Assembly (NCBI GenBank): GCA_017456685.1
Contig: JAFTIV010000147.1
Coordinates: forward strand, 1 to 7,136
DNA from: Clostridia bacterium
GTDB lineage: Bacteria; Bacillota; Clostridia; Oscillospirales; CAG-272
DNA: 7,136 bases
Direction: 5' to 3'
The first letter of the stretch is position 1; each line of letters opens with the position of its first letter. Under the pieces are notes generated by a model. It was not told the origin of the DNA, made no database searches, and saw only the letters and a list, made by a program, of their open reading frames with translations. Shown here one piece after another: positions 1 to 6,916 of the stretch. The position numbers were made by a program, and so were the translations under genes.

Positions 1-61
1 CATTATTGCTATGCTCCTCAACTACATCATATGCATCCATCATAAAATGTAAATGTGGCAT
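1..61 (-). CDS. 5'-terminal fragment of a fifth operon gene, product unknown (runs off the left edge)
   Basis: An ATG at 61-59 opens a frame that stays open for 20 full codons to the window edge, reading MPHLHFMMDAYDVVEEHSNN. It lies only 5 nt beyond the TAA (67-69) of the 761-residue gene. The purine-rich AAGAGG at 70-75, inside the last codons of that gene, is well placed (8 nt away) as its ribosome binding site, which points to translational coupling. The short hydrophobic stretch LHFMMDA looks like a first beta strand, but 20 residues are not enough to name a family. Start choice is inferred from spacing; methionines 7 and 8 are possible alternatives. The evidence for a real gene is its spacing, strand and binding site, not recognised homology. 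Confidence 0.62.
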   Translation of the reverse strand, partial: MPHLHFMMDAYDVVEEHSNN

Positions 62-66
62 CTTTA

Positions 67-2352
67 TTACCTCTTTTCGAAAAGTTCGGCAACCACCTGA
101 CACTTAATAAGAAATGGGTCACTCCACCATTTATCAGTCGAGGTTACTATATTAGGCAGGCAATAATACTTGGAGTTCATATTGTAGTCAAACTCACTAA
201 GCACATTTACCTCGTGCTGACGGCTTGGAGTGTCACTCGCATTGAATACGAGAGAGAACATAGCGGTATGATAGCCGTCCTTGTTGTCGTTGCCCTTGTT
301 ATAGCTTGCAATAAACGGAGTTATCGCAGAGAATAGATTGATATTCATATCCTTAGATTCAAACGAGCCTGTGCGGAAGAACTTAATAATGCTAAGCGCT
401 CTTGTTATCCAGCCATCAACCGTGCTTTCGCTAAGCTCGGGAAGCTCCTTGAAGTTAGCATGCTCGCGGAAAAGACTAATATCTATAATGTTGTTTTTGC
501 CAAGCACACCATAAAGACTATGGCTGTCCTTGTTAAGAGTATAGGTCTTGTTGTCGCTACCGATGCTACAGCAGCTTTCGCAGGTCGAGATAAATTCCTT
601 AATTATAGGCAAAAGCTCGCCCTCGGGAATTTGCTCACAAATTTTCTTGTATTTTGCCTCAGCTCCTGAACGGAAGGCGTCCTCAGCATTTTGCTGATGA
701 GCTCTTATTTCCGCCGAGGAGAGAATTTTAGATGACGATTTTTCAATGTACTCAAGCTTTTTCTCGCCATAAGCATAAACACCCTCGTAGAAGCAGGAAA
801 TCTTTATCAAAAATTCACCAAAGGCCTTGTAAACGCCCTTGCACTTTTCGCTAAGATTACTCTCGCCCTTGAGCACCTCAAGAGCCTCAATGTTTTGCTT
901 TGTATCGCCAATGCAGAAGGAAACGAGGTCCTCGTCATCTCTTGAACCAATGGCAGAAAGAAGAATTCCCGCCATCTTTTCAGCAACAAATGCAACTCTA
1001 AGAGTGTGATATGAGGGAACAACCGCATCGTGAAGTGTATGGATTTTAACCATACGCTCAGCAATATGCTTCAAGTCCTCGCCCGCATCAGGAGAGATTT
1101 CTGTATTCTCATTGCAATAAAGTCTCTTAGAAAGAGCAATTGAAAACTCGTCGCCAAAGCGCTTTGTGAGATTTTTAATAATTCTTGAAGCGACATCTAC
1201 TTGAATTTTATTCTCAAGAGAGAATATTTTTTGAAGAACAATAGATGGACTTGTTTCGATAAGAAGCATAAGAACAACCGTGTCCCAATTCTTGTGGACT
1301 GGGTCGTACTTCTTGAACGCATCGGGGAACTTTGGCTCGAATTCTGCCCTTAATGCATCAGTACGGCTTGCAAAGCTTGCACGGCCAAGAGTGTCGGCAA
1401 TAGCAAGGGCAAGATTTTTGATATACTTATATTTTATGTTAAATAACTGCTCAATAGCATAAACAGGACCACTTTGCCTAATTTGCTCAAGCCTGTCAGG
1501 GTTCAAGAGAGAATAGTAAAACTCCTCATCTCTTGGAATGTCATAGGGCTCCTGCAAAAGTCCAACGCTATAGCCATTGTCCTCGCACTCATCACCCTTA
1601 AGAGGGCATACAACAAAAGAGCTGTAGCCAACCTTCGAAAGCTTAAGTGAATTATTTGAAATGTCGCTGAGGTAGCAATAAAGGTCCGTTACCTCTGCAA
1701 CCCTCATAATAGAGCCGAAGGTGTTTACAATTCCCTTAGGGAAGCAGGTAGTGCCCTTGTCGAGCTTGAAGATATACCACTCGCGCTCAGGTAGAAATAC
1801 AAGCCTTGCTTTCTTTACAAAGGGGAATGTGTCGATAAGGTCCTCGAGCATTTCTCTTGCATCAGCGAGCTTTAGCTTAACACGAGAGCTTACTGCGGTA
1901 GCATTTATGATAGAGAAAATTGTTGGCAGGGGAGTGTCCGCCCCTGTGCTCATAAAGTGAGGAAAAATTCTTTTGAGCTGTGAATCATCGCCAAGCTCAA
2001 AATCAAAATAAATATCAAGAAGAATATACTGAATAAGCTCATTTGTTATAGCATAGCCATTATATATCTTCTTCATATTAGCGAGCACACGCTTGGAGTT
2101 TGCGCTTCCGCTCTTCATACAATGCTCAAGAGGCCCATCCCCCTCAGCACTATAATCTCTGTTAGCAAGGTCCTGATAGCAGGAAAATGCATACATAAAG
2201 GCAAGATTTACAATATTGTTAAAGAAAAATCCATAGTTACCGCCAATATTGAATGGGTCTAAATCAGGGTTATCACGACCATTTAAAATATAATCTCTTA
2301 TTCCTTGGTCGGGAATTCTTGCCTCGAAAATTTTCTTATTAAAATCAATCAT
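67..2352 (-). CDS. Large uncharacterised protein (761 aa), fourth gene of the TIR/ParA-like operon
   Basis: I do not recognise a family. The frame encodes 761 residues with mixed helical composition, no signal peptide and no convincing membrane helix; residues 40-56 are hydrophobic and aromatic but interrupted by asparagines. Segments near 187-330 and 425-570 look predominantly helical. A small cysteine group sits at C591, C594 and C595, and more cysteines are scattered through the protein, but there is no clear zinc-finger spacing. No nuclease, protease or P-loop motif was found by eye. The ATG lies 11 nt after the TGA of the ParA-like gene. There is no strong Shine-Dalgarno sequence there (only GAG-rich bases), so translation probably depends on ribosomes finishing the upstream gene; an early stop upstream could reduce its expression. 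Likely cytoplasmic. That it belongs to the same functional unit is inferred from operon position only. Confidence 0.85.
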   Translation of the reverse strand: MIDFNKKIFEARIPDQGIRDYILNGRDNPDLDPFNIGGNYGFFFNNIVNLAFMYAFSCYQDLANRDYSAEGDGPLEHCMKSGSANSKRVLANMKKIYNGYAITNELIQYILLDIYFDFELGDDSQLKRIFPHFMSTGADTPLPTIFSIINATAVSSRVKLKLADAREMLEDLIDTFPFVKKARLVFLPEREWYIFKLDKGTTCFPKGIVNTFGSIMRVAEVTDLYCYLSDISNNSLKLSKVGYSSFVVCPLKGDECEDNGYSVGLLQEPYDIPRDEEFYYSLLNPDRLEQIRQSGPVYAIEQLFNIKYKYIKNLALAIADTLGRASFASRTDALRAEFEPKFPDAFKKYDPVHKNWDTVVLMLLIETSPSIVLQKIFSLENKIQVDVASRIIKNLTKRFGDEFSIALSKRLYCNENTEISPDAGEDLKHIAERMVKIHTLHDAVVPSYHTLRVAFVAEKMAGILLSAIGSRDDEDLVSFCIGDTKQNIEALEVLKGESNLSEKCKGVYKAFGEFLIKISCFYEGVYAYGEKKLEYIEKSSSKILSSAEIRAHQQNAEDAFRSGAEAKYKKICEQIPEGELLPIIKEFISTCESCCSIGSDNKTYTLNKDSHSLYGVLGKNNIIDISLFREHANFKELPELSESTVDGWITRALSIIKFFRTGSFESKDMNINLFSAITPFIASYNKGNDNKDGYHTAMFSLVFNASDTPSRQHEVNVLSEFDYNMNSKYYCLPNIVTSTDKWWSDPFLIKCQVVAELFEKR

Positions 2353-2363
2353 TTTTAAAACTC

Positions 2364-2834
2364 TCAGCTATTTTTTATTATGCGTGCAATTTTCTTGTAT
2401 TGCTCAAGCGCAACATGCTCGTGCTTTGTTAGCTTAGACTTGTCAATTCTTGCTAAAACATCCTCTTGCCACATAAAGCGGTCAATCTTTGGAACACCGA
2501 AAACATCACCATCAACCATATCTAAGATATAGTTGTTTGGACTGCCTTGCTTGTCAAAGGCCTTTAAGATTTCTCCCTTTGCCCATTCGGGGTAATTACG
2601 GGTCTCTCCGTCTTCCTCAAGGGAAAGCTCGTCAGTTGGAACAACATTAGGAATAACAATAATGTTCTTGCCACCGTTGTCCTCATCATAGAGCTCGAAA
2701 AATCTTTCAGTACCTAATCTAAACTGCTTTGTAGGGCGCAAGCAACACATAATGTGAGTAGCTACAGAGTTTGACCAGTTGGCACCTGTTTGGTTACCAA
2801 CAGCAGAGTCACAAATCACTCCACAACAGCCCAT
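2364..2834 (-). CDS. C-terminal part of the ParA-like ATPase: Walker B/switch II onward (156 aa)
   Basis: This is the same-frame continuation of the ATPase after the TAA, drawn from the first downstream ATG (2834). Residues 5-13 (GVICDSAVG) form the Walker B/switch II strand, with D9 the likely magnesium-linked aspartate. CCLRPTKQFRLGTERFFELY at about 30-49 corresponds to the following core strand and helix; the rest is an acidic helical tail. No Shine-Dalgarno sequence precedes 2834, and no ATG, GTG or TTG occurs in frame between the TAA and this ATG. Independent translation therefore looks poor, and the ATG is probably an internal methionine of the full-length protein. The frame has no further stop, so decay, if real, is recent. 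Confidence 0.62.
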   Translation of the reverse strand: MGCCGVICDSAVGNQTGANWSNSVATHIMCCLRPTKQFRLGTERFFELYDEDNGGKNIIVIPNVVPTDELSLEEDGETRNYPEWAKGEILKAFDKQGSPNNYILDMVDGDVFGVPKIDRFMWQEDVLARIDKSKLTKHEHVALEQYKKIARIIKNS

Positions 2835-2882
2835 TTCACGGCAAAGATTTATGAATAGGTGAAGCTTATCGTTAGTAGCGTC

Positions 2883-2885
2883 TTA
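2883..2885 (-). other. In-frame TAA inside the ParA-like ATPase
   Basis: The plus strand reads tta at 2883-2885. The minus-strand context is GGA AAT TAA GAC GCT, and coding-quality sequence continues in the same frame on both sides. A single base change would restore a sense codon, for example TAC/TAT for tyrosine, AAA for lysine or GAA for glutamate. The base after the stop is G. No obvious stem-loop or slippery run was seen around it to suggest programmed recoding. Confidence 0.8.
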
Positions 2886-3251
2886 ATTTCCTGCACCCGA
2901 AATTGCAGCACCAGGCTCGGCAGGCAAGCAGAGAACGCTCTCGGCATCCTTAAGACCGAATAAATTTCCAACAGCTGGAAGATTGTTAAACAATGGATGG
3001 TCAGCGATTGAGCCTCTTGCGCGTGGAATTTGTCCTGAGCCAAAAAGAGCTTGAACATTATATTCCTTGTCAACATCCCTGTCGAGATTGAAAAGGTATG
3101 TAATACCACAGCTGTCCATGTCCATATCTACGAGAATAAGCGGATGCTCAGGTGATGCGCCAAGCTCCTCAGCAAGAAATGGAACAACATTGATGGCAAG
3201 AGTACTACGACCCGCACCACCCTTATATGAGAAACACGAAATAGTTTTCAT
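2883..3251 (-). CDS. N-terminal part of the ParA-like ATPase: P-loop and A' strand (122 aa)
   Basis: This is the product expected if the TAA terminates. It starts MKTISCFSYKGGAGRST, the standard beginning of ParA/MinD-family proteins, so the start is secure. AAGGAG lies at 3263-3268, a rather long 11 nt upstream. The deviant Walker A keeps the first lysine (K10, the 'signature' lysine of the KGGxGK class) but has R15 where most members have the P-loop lysine. KGGxGR is known as a variant subgroup of these ATPases, often near signalling or conflict genes. VDMDMDS near residues 41-47 is the A' motif. Without the downstream half it lacks Walker B and most of the fold, so alone it is unlikely to be a working ATPase. 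The gene begins 28 nt after the 810-residue gene's stop. Confidence 0.75.
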   Translation of the reverse strand: MKTISCFSYKGGAGRSTLAINVVPFLAEELGASPEHPLILVDMDMDSCGITYLFNLDRDVDKEYNVQALFGSGQIPRARGSIADHPLFNNLPAVGNLFGLKDAESVLCLPAEPGAAISGAGN

Positions 3252-3279
3252 TGTTATGAATACTCCTTGTTATGCTATA

Positions 3280-5712
3280 TTATTTCTTTTCGGTATTTTT
3301 GAGTTCAGCCTCAAGCTCGTCAAGTGGCTGATAGCCGTTAAGACCGTGTGACTTAACAAATCCACTTGGCTGAGCCTTAGCAATAGGCTGAACATAAAGA
3401 CGAATAGCCTTCTTGATATCGTCGGTAAGCGTTTCGAACGAGTACTTGAGCTCGTTCTGTGGGTCGCTAACCTTAAGAGGCCTCTTTCCGTTTTTAGGAG
3501 TTGCCTTGTCAACATATGCCATTTCAAGCAAATGCTCACTAAAGAGCGATTTTCCAATATCGCCAATACCCTTTTCAAGAACAGATGCCTTGCCAACAAC
3601 GGAGTCCTCGTTGTCGTACCAAGGATTATCAACAGTTGGAGCTTGGCTAAGACCCTCAAGTCCCTTGCTTGCCTCAACAGCCTCTGCCTTTCTTTGAACT
3701 CTTGCAACAGCATCGTCCTGAAGCTGAGTAGAAAGGTTAGATAGAAGCTGACCAACAACATCAGCGGAGAGAACCTCAAGAATCTTTTCCTGCATTACCT
3801 TTTCAATGTGCTTAGAAATACCATAGGTAAGAGGGTCGCGTCTAAAGTCCGCGGTATCGCTTTCGAGAAGCGAATATTTCTCCTCAAGCTCAGCAATCTT
3901 GGCTTCCTTTGACTTTAGCTGTGCCTTGAGCTTGAATATTTCGCCAGTGGTCTTAAGCTCAATAAGGTATGCTTCCTTTGCTTCCTTTTGGATTCTTTTC
4001 GTTTCCTCTTCGTTATCAGTAGCATTCGCTATAACATTACTCTCGTACTTTTCATAGTAGCTATAGAAATCACTAAGTGCACTTATAAAGTAGTAGTTGC
4101 TCGAGGTTGAATAGCCGTCTTTTTCCCATACCCAAATAGTTCCCTTTTGAGTTGTGCTTACATAGCGGTTTTGAAGAATAGCCTCAAGATAAATTTGCAT
4201 ATCATACTGAGGATAGCTAATAACGAACTCTCCAATGGTAGTCTTTGTCTTAACAAGAAGTGGCATAAGAGAGAATACACGAATACGCGCCTTTCTAAGC
4301 TCGGTTGCGATAGAGGCGATTTTTGTCTCCTTAAAGGTCTCGTCAAACGAGAGGGTGTATTCACTTACCTTGTATTCCTTGTTGCTCTTCTTGAGCTTTG
4401 TATAGAATTGCCATACATTGTCGTAAGCCATACGAAGCGCTTCACGAATAGTATCATAGTTGGAAACTGCTTCATAGTATTCGTCACTACCATTTATAGT
4501 AAAGTAGTTAACCATATCGTCCGCATCCTCATCAAGACCTGCATCAATTATAGTATTGATGATGAAGATTGAATTGAAGAGCGCGTCGTTAGAGAAGCTC
4601 TGCTCAATTGCCTTTTCGGAAATTGTGCTTTCAAGGTCAGCAGAGTAGAAGGTGTCGCTTATATCATTTTTTACAATGCTCCAAATGTTGTTAGCGGAAT
4701 CCTTTACAAGACCCTCAAGAATATAATAGGGGGAGTCCTCATCATATACATCGTAGCCGTTGTTTATGGTGCTAAAGAGCTCTATCTCTCTCTGGGTTTG
4801 CTCACTGCCATTGTTTAATGCTTCCTTGAAGTCCTTATAGTAGAGCTCAGCCTGAGCCTTCTTGCTTGCGATAGCCTCTGGGGTGTCCTTGTCCTTGAGC
4901 CTTTTGTCAATTTCCTCGTGAATAAGGGTAATGTCGGCTGTACGAATTACATTCTTGAAGGTGTCAAGAATATCAATCATAACCTCGGAAACTGCAAATG
5001 TGAAGTAAAGCGAGGGCGAGTCGTCCTTGTTAACCTTTGTAAAGTTCCAGCCCTTTTTGAACTTCTTCGATGATGTTTGATTATCAATATAGCTGTCTAT
5101 AAGATATTGAACTGCATATTTGTAGATTTTTGTTGCGGTTTCGAGCGTTTCTTTGGAGGCCTCATATTTTCCGCTTATGTGAAGTCTAAAGAGACTAAGC
5201 ATAGAGGAGAGTACCCAGGTGAGCGAGTCGATATAAGCATACTCACCGCTTTTGAAGGCGGTTGAATTGTGCAAATATGGACTTGTATCAAAGCAGAGAG
5301 TGTCATCCTTAGTTACATAATCAATAATTTTTGTCAAAAGAGACTCAACTATCTCTGTGCTATAATCCGCATCTGTAAGCTTGAAATCCTCTATAAGAGA
5401 GGCGATAACCTGAAAGGCTTGAGTGTGTGAGAGAATACCACCATATTTGAGGTCGTTAGAGAAGATGTACATAACATCCTTGTCATCTACATCACGGCTT
5501 TCCCACTTGCCCTTGTCCTTGTAATAGGTTTGGCGCTTGTTGTAGTCAATAAAGTCGTTGTAAATTGCCTTACCAACCTTTTCCTTGCCACAATATCTAT
5601 AAATCCAGCCAACCTTACCCTCGGTTATTTCTTTAAGATCCTCACTAAGGTCCTGAATAAGGGCTCTTTCATCAGCGCGTACATTAAGCTTAATTGCATT
5701 CTTTTTCATCAT
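3280..5712 (-). CDS. Large uncharacterised, partly coiled-coil protein (810 aa), second gene of the operon
   Basis: I do not recognise a family. The 810-residue product is hydrophilic and rich in Lys, Asp, Glu, Ser and Tyr, with no signal peptide or membrane segment, so probably cytoplasmic. Residues 1-560 are mainly helical, with aromatic patches. Residues about 565-618 form a good coiled coil: I592, L595, L599, I606, L609, Y613 and L616 follow 3-4 heptad spacing. The segment 630-680 is another amphipathic helical stretch; 685-790 is more polar and loop-rich (PTVDNPWYDNED near 692-703); and the C-terminus is charged. These features suit an oligomeric scaffold or sensor rather than an enzyme, but that is inference. 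AAGGAG at 5717-5722 precedes the ATG at 5712 by 4 nt and the adjacent in-frame ATG at 5709 by 7 nt, so the second methionine may be the real start. It begins 11 nt after the TIR gene stop. Confidence 0.87.
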   Translation of the reverse strand: MMKKNAIKLNVRADERALIQDLSEDLKEITEGKVGWIYRYCGKEKVGKAIYNDFIDYNKRQTYYKDKGKWESRDVDDKDVMYIFSNDLKYGGILSHTQAFQVIASLIEDFKLTDADYSTEIVESLLTKIIDYVTKDDTLCFDTSPYLHNSTAFKSGEYAYIDSLTWVLSSMLSLFRLHISGKYEASKETLETATKIYKYAVQYLIDSYIDNQTSSKKFKKGWNFTKVNKDDSPSLYFTFAVSEVMIDILDTFKNVIRTADITLIHEEIDKRLKDKDTPEAIASKKAQAELYYKDFKEALNNGSEQTQREIELFSTINNGYDVYDEDSPYYILEGLVKDSANNIWSIVKNDISDTFYSADLESTISEKAIEQSFSNDALFNSIFIINTIIDAGLDEDADDMVNYFTINGSDEYYEAVSNYDTIREALRMAYDNVWQFYTKLKKSNKEYKVSEYTLSFDETFKETKIASIATELRKARIRVFSLMPLLVKTKTTIGEFVISYPQYDMQIYLEAILQNRYVSTTQKGTIWVWEKDGYSTSSNYYFISALSDFYSYYEKYESNVIANATDNEEETKRIQKEAKEAYLIELKTTGEIFKLKAQLKSKEAKIAELEEKYSLLESDTADFRRDPLTYGISKHIEKVMQEKILEVLSADVVGQLLSNLSTQLQDDAVARVQRKAEAVEASKGLEGLSQAPTVDNPWYDNEDSVVGKASVLEKGIGDIGKSLFSEHLLEMAYVDKATPKNGKRPLKVSDPQNELKYSFETLTDDIKKAIRLYVQPIAKAQPSGFVKSHGLNGYQPLDELEAELKNTEKK

Positions 5713-5723
5713 CTATCTCCTTA

Positions 5724-6848
5724 TTATAAAAGCGATTCAAGCTCTCTTGAGCCAATTTCGATTACAGGGCGGAAGCCCTTTTTGAGTGTTATACGAAATC
5801 CTAAGCCATAAGGCTTGTTGTTTTTGTAAAGGCATCTCCAGGTGTCAAGAAGACCAATTTCCTGAATCCACCACGAATGGGTGCGCTGTGCCTCTGGTAG
5901 AGCAAGTAGCTCTGGGCGCTGGTCGGTTGGAAGCTGAGAAACATCTTCGCTCGTAAGCACTCTTAGCTTGCCGATTAAGGAGGCTTGAGCCTCTGTGAAG
6001 GCAAGAGACTTAAATTCCTCTATAAATTTGCCTATCTCATTTCCTCGACAGGTGTCAAGCACCTCGCAGGCTATGAACACATTTGTTCCGTCGCCCTTGG
6101 TGTACAGAAATCGCCAGCTTATGGGCTTTGTACAGAATACACTGCCATCTGTATGAATATATTCGCAAGAGCCTCGTCTAAAGCGAGAGCTTCTTGAATC
6201 ATCATCAGGAAACTCGTCGCATTGTCTTGAGGTGTCCTTGTATATTCCAAGCGAAATTGTGTTTTTGAGGCTCTTAGAGGCGGAATTGATTTTCTTTGAG
6301 GTGAGAAGAGTGTCGCTGATTACTCCAAGCGCTCTTACTTCCTTTTCAATTTCCTTGATAGCCCCCTCGTGACTGCTTCTTAAAATGCCTATTATGTCCT
6401 TTGTGTTAAACCTTTTAACCTGATTAACCATATCAAGCATATAAGTGTCGTCCTTGTAGTCGGTGTTACTGTTGCATAAGCTTAACGCATCTGCAATGTG
6501 TGCTTGAGTGTCAATGGTGCTTGTATATATCGCAATGGGCTTTAGGTGTGGACGCTTGAAAATTTCATCGTGCTCCCAACGAGTAGCCTTGCCAGCAAAG
6601 GAATAGCCCGATATGTAAATAAGCGCACCAACACAATTTGGATGAGAGAGCGCTTCTTCAATCTTAGCCCTCCAGTTGTCGGCACAGGACATATTTTCCT
6701 CCTTCTCGCTTCTGTGGTCAATCCAAAGCCTTGCACCCTTTTCGATAAGAGCATTCACATCCTCGCGAACAAGAACTTGGTCCTTGTGACTATAGCTGAC
6801 GAGCATAAATGGAGCATTGAAAATCTCAGCTGTCGATAAGTCCACCAT
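5724..6848 (-). CDS. TIR-domain protein with a DUF6273-like C-terminal domain (374 aa)
   Basis: First gene of the operon and the likely effector. Residues 13-120 form a TIR domain. PFMLVSYSHKD (13-23) is the betaA strand and box 1; GARLWIDHRSE (38-48) is betaB; W59 begins the helix WRAKIEEAL; GALIYISGYSF (74-84) is betaD. WEHDEI (91-96) aligns with WVHKEI of human SARM1, placing E95 at the catalytic glutamate of NAD-cleaving TIR enzymes. Residues 130-225 are a linker with helices and an acidic/basic stretch. Residues about 232-366 resemble DUF6273: ISWRFLYTKG, a VLDTC strand, a helix ending AFTEAQASLIG, a VLTSEDV strand, SWWIQEIG, and the terminal GFRPVIEI, which matches the usual 'GVRPALWI'-type ending. 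NADase activity is inferred; the C-terminal domain could sense or bind a partner. The start is secured by AGGAGAGG at 6853-6860 and the promoter just upstream. Confidence 0.88.
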   Translation of the reverse strand: MVDLSTAEIFNAPFMLVSYSHKDQVLVREDVNALIEKGARLWIDHRSEKEENMSCADNWRAKIEEALSHPNCVGALIYISGYSFAGKATRWEHDEIFKRPHLKPIAIYTSTIDTQAHIADALSLCNSNTDYKDDTYMLDMVNQVKRFNTKDIIGILRSSHEGAIKEIEKEVRALGVISDTLLTSKKINSASKSLKNTISLGIYKDTSRQCDEFPDDDSRSSRFRRGSCEYIHTDGSVFCTKPISWRFLYTKGDGTNVFIACEVLDTCRGNEIGKFIEEFKSLAFTEAQASLIGKLRVLTSEDVSQLPTDQRPELLALPEAQRTHSWWIQEIGLLDTWRCLYKNNKPYGLGFRITLKKGFRPVIEIGSRELESLL

Positions 6849-6852
6849 ATAA

Positions 6853-6860
6853 CCTCTCCT
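6853..6860 (-). promoter_or_regulatory. Strong Shine-Dalgarno sequence for the TIR gene
   Basis: The minus strand reads AGGAGAGG, with the AGGAG core at 6856-6860 and 7 nt between that core and the ATG at 6848. It is the best ribosome binding site in the window and fixes this start over later in-frame methionines. Confidence 0.85.
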
Positions 6861-6887
6861 TTAATAAATCATAGTTACTCAACTTTA

Positions 6888-6916
6888 ATTATAACATCGA
6901 CATATCACCGTGTCAA
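6888..6916 (-). promoter_or_regulatory. Consensus sigma-A promoter of the operon (TTGACA - 17 nt - TGtTATAAT)
   Basis: On the minus strand, TTGACA occupies 6916-6911 and TATAAT 6893-6888, with a 17-nt spacer (6894-6910). Both hexamers are exact matches to consensus, and the spacer ends in TGt, giving an extended -10. Transcription should start near 6881, about 33 nt before the TIR start codon. Upstream, 6917-6965 has only 3 G/C bases in 49 and could act as an UP element. No operator is evident over the core hexamers, so strong basal expression is expected unless control is after transcription. Confidence 0.85.

Larger units (their letters stand above)
2364..3251 (-). pseudogene. ParA/MinD-type KGGxGR-variant ATPase gene interrupted by an in-frame TAA
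   Basis: Reading from the ATG at 3251 to the TGA at 2364 gives 295 codons in a single frame, broken only by TAA at 2885-2883 (codon 123). Both sides belong to one ParA/MinD-like deviant Walker NTPase. The P-loop KGGAGRST is at residues 10-17. The A' strand, with LILVDMDMDS at about 38-47, follows. After the stop, a Walker B/switch II strand GVICDSAVG begins at about virtual residue 144 (D148), followed by a segment ending CCLRPTKQFRLGTERFF that is typical of the 'V.RPT.' strand. A length near 295 is normal for the family. The 16 codons between the TAA and the first downstream ATG read DATNDKLHLFINLCRE and also look like protein. Options are a true nonsense mutation, a base-call error or stop readthrough. 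TAA ends the neighbouring genes normally, so code reassignment is unlikely. Confidence 0.72.

Noticed and set aside
1..61. Calling the fifth gene a von Willebrand factor A protein from its LHFMMDA start
   Set aside because: The strand-then-Asp pattern fits, but the DxSxS metal motif is absent in the 20 residues available.
2184..2233. Possible transmembrane helix near residues 40-56 of the 761-residue protein
   Set aside because: The hydrophobic stretch contains two consecutive asparagines plus a third and is too short and polar for a confident membrane helix.
2883..2885. Alternative genetic code in which TAA is a sense codon
   Set aside because: The TIR, 810-residue and 761-residue genes all end with TAA in positions that fit the next gene's spacing, and no other internal TAA was needed.
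2364..3251. Frameshift as the cause of the split NTPase
   Set aside because: Both halves are in exactly the same frame with coding-like residues between them, so only a substitution-type stop explains the break.
3270..3779. Minus-strand open frame of 169 codons overlapping the end of the 810-residue gene
   Set aside because: Leu/Arg/Ser-rich shadow in another frame of a well-supported gene; no start signal of its own.
4147..4572. Plus-strand open frame of 141 codons
   Set aside because: It lies antisense inside the 810-residue gene, has no ribosome binding site or family resemblance, and reads like reverse-complement composition.
6873..6884. AGTT-ACTC-AACT inverted repeat at the predicted operon transcription start
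   Set aside because: Four-base arms are too short to separate from chance in this AT-rich spacer.
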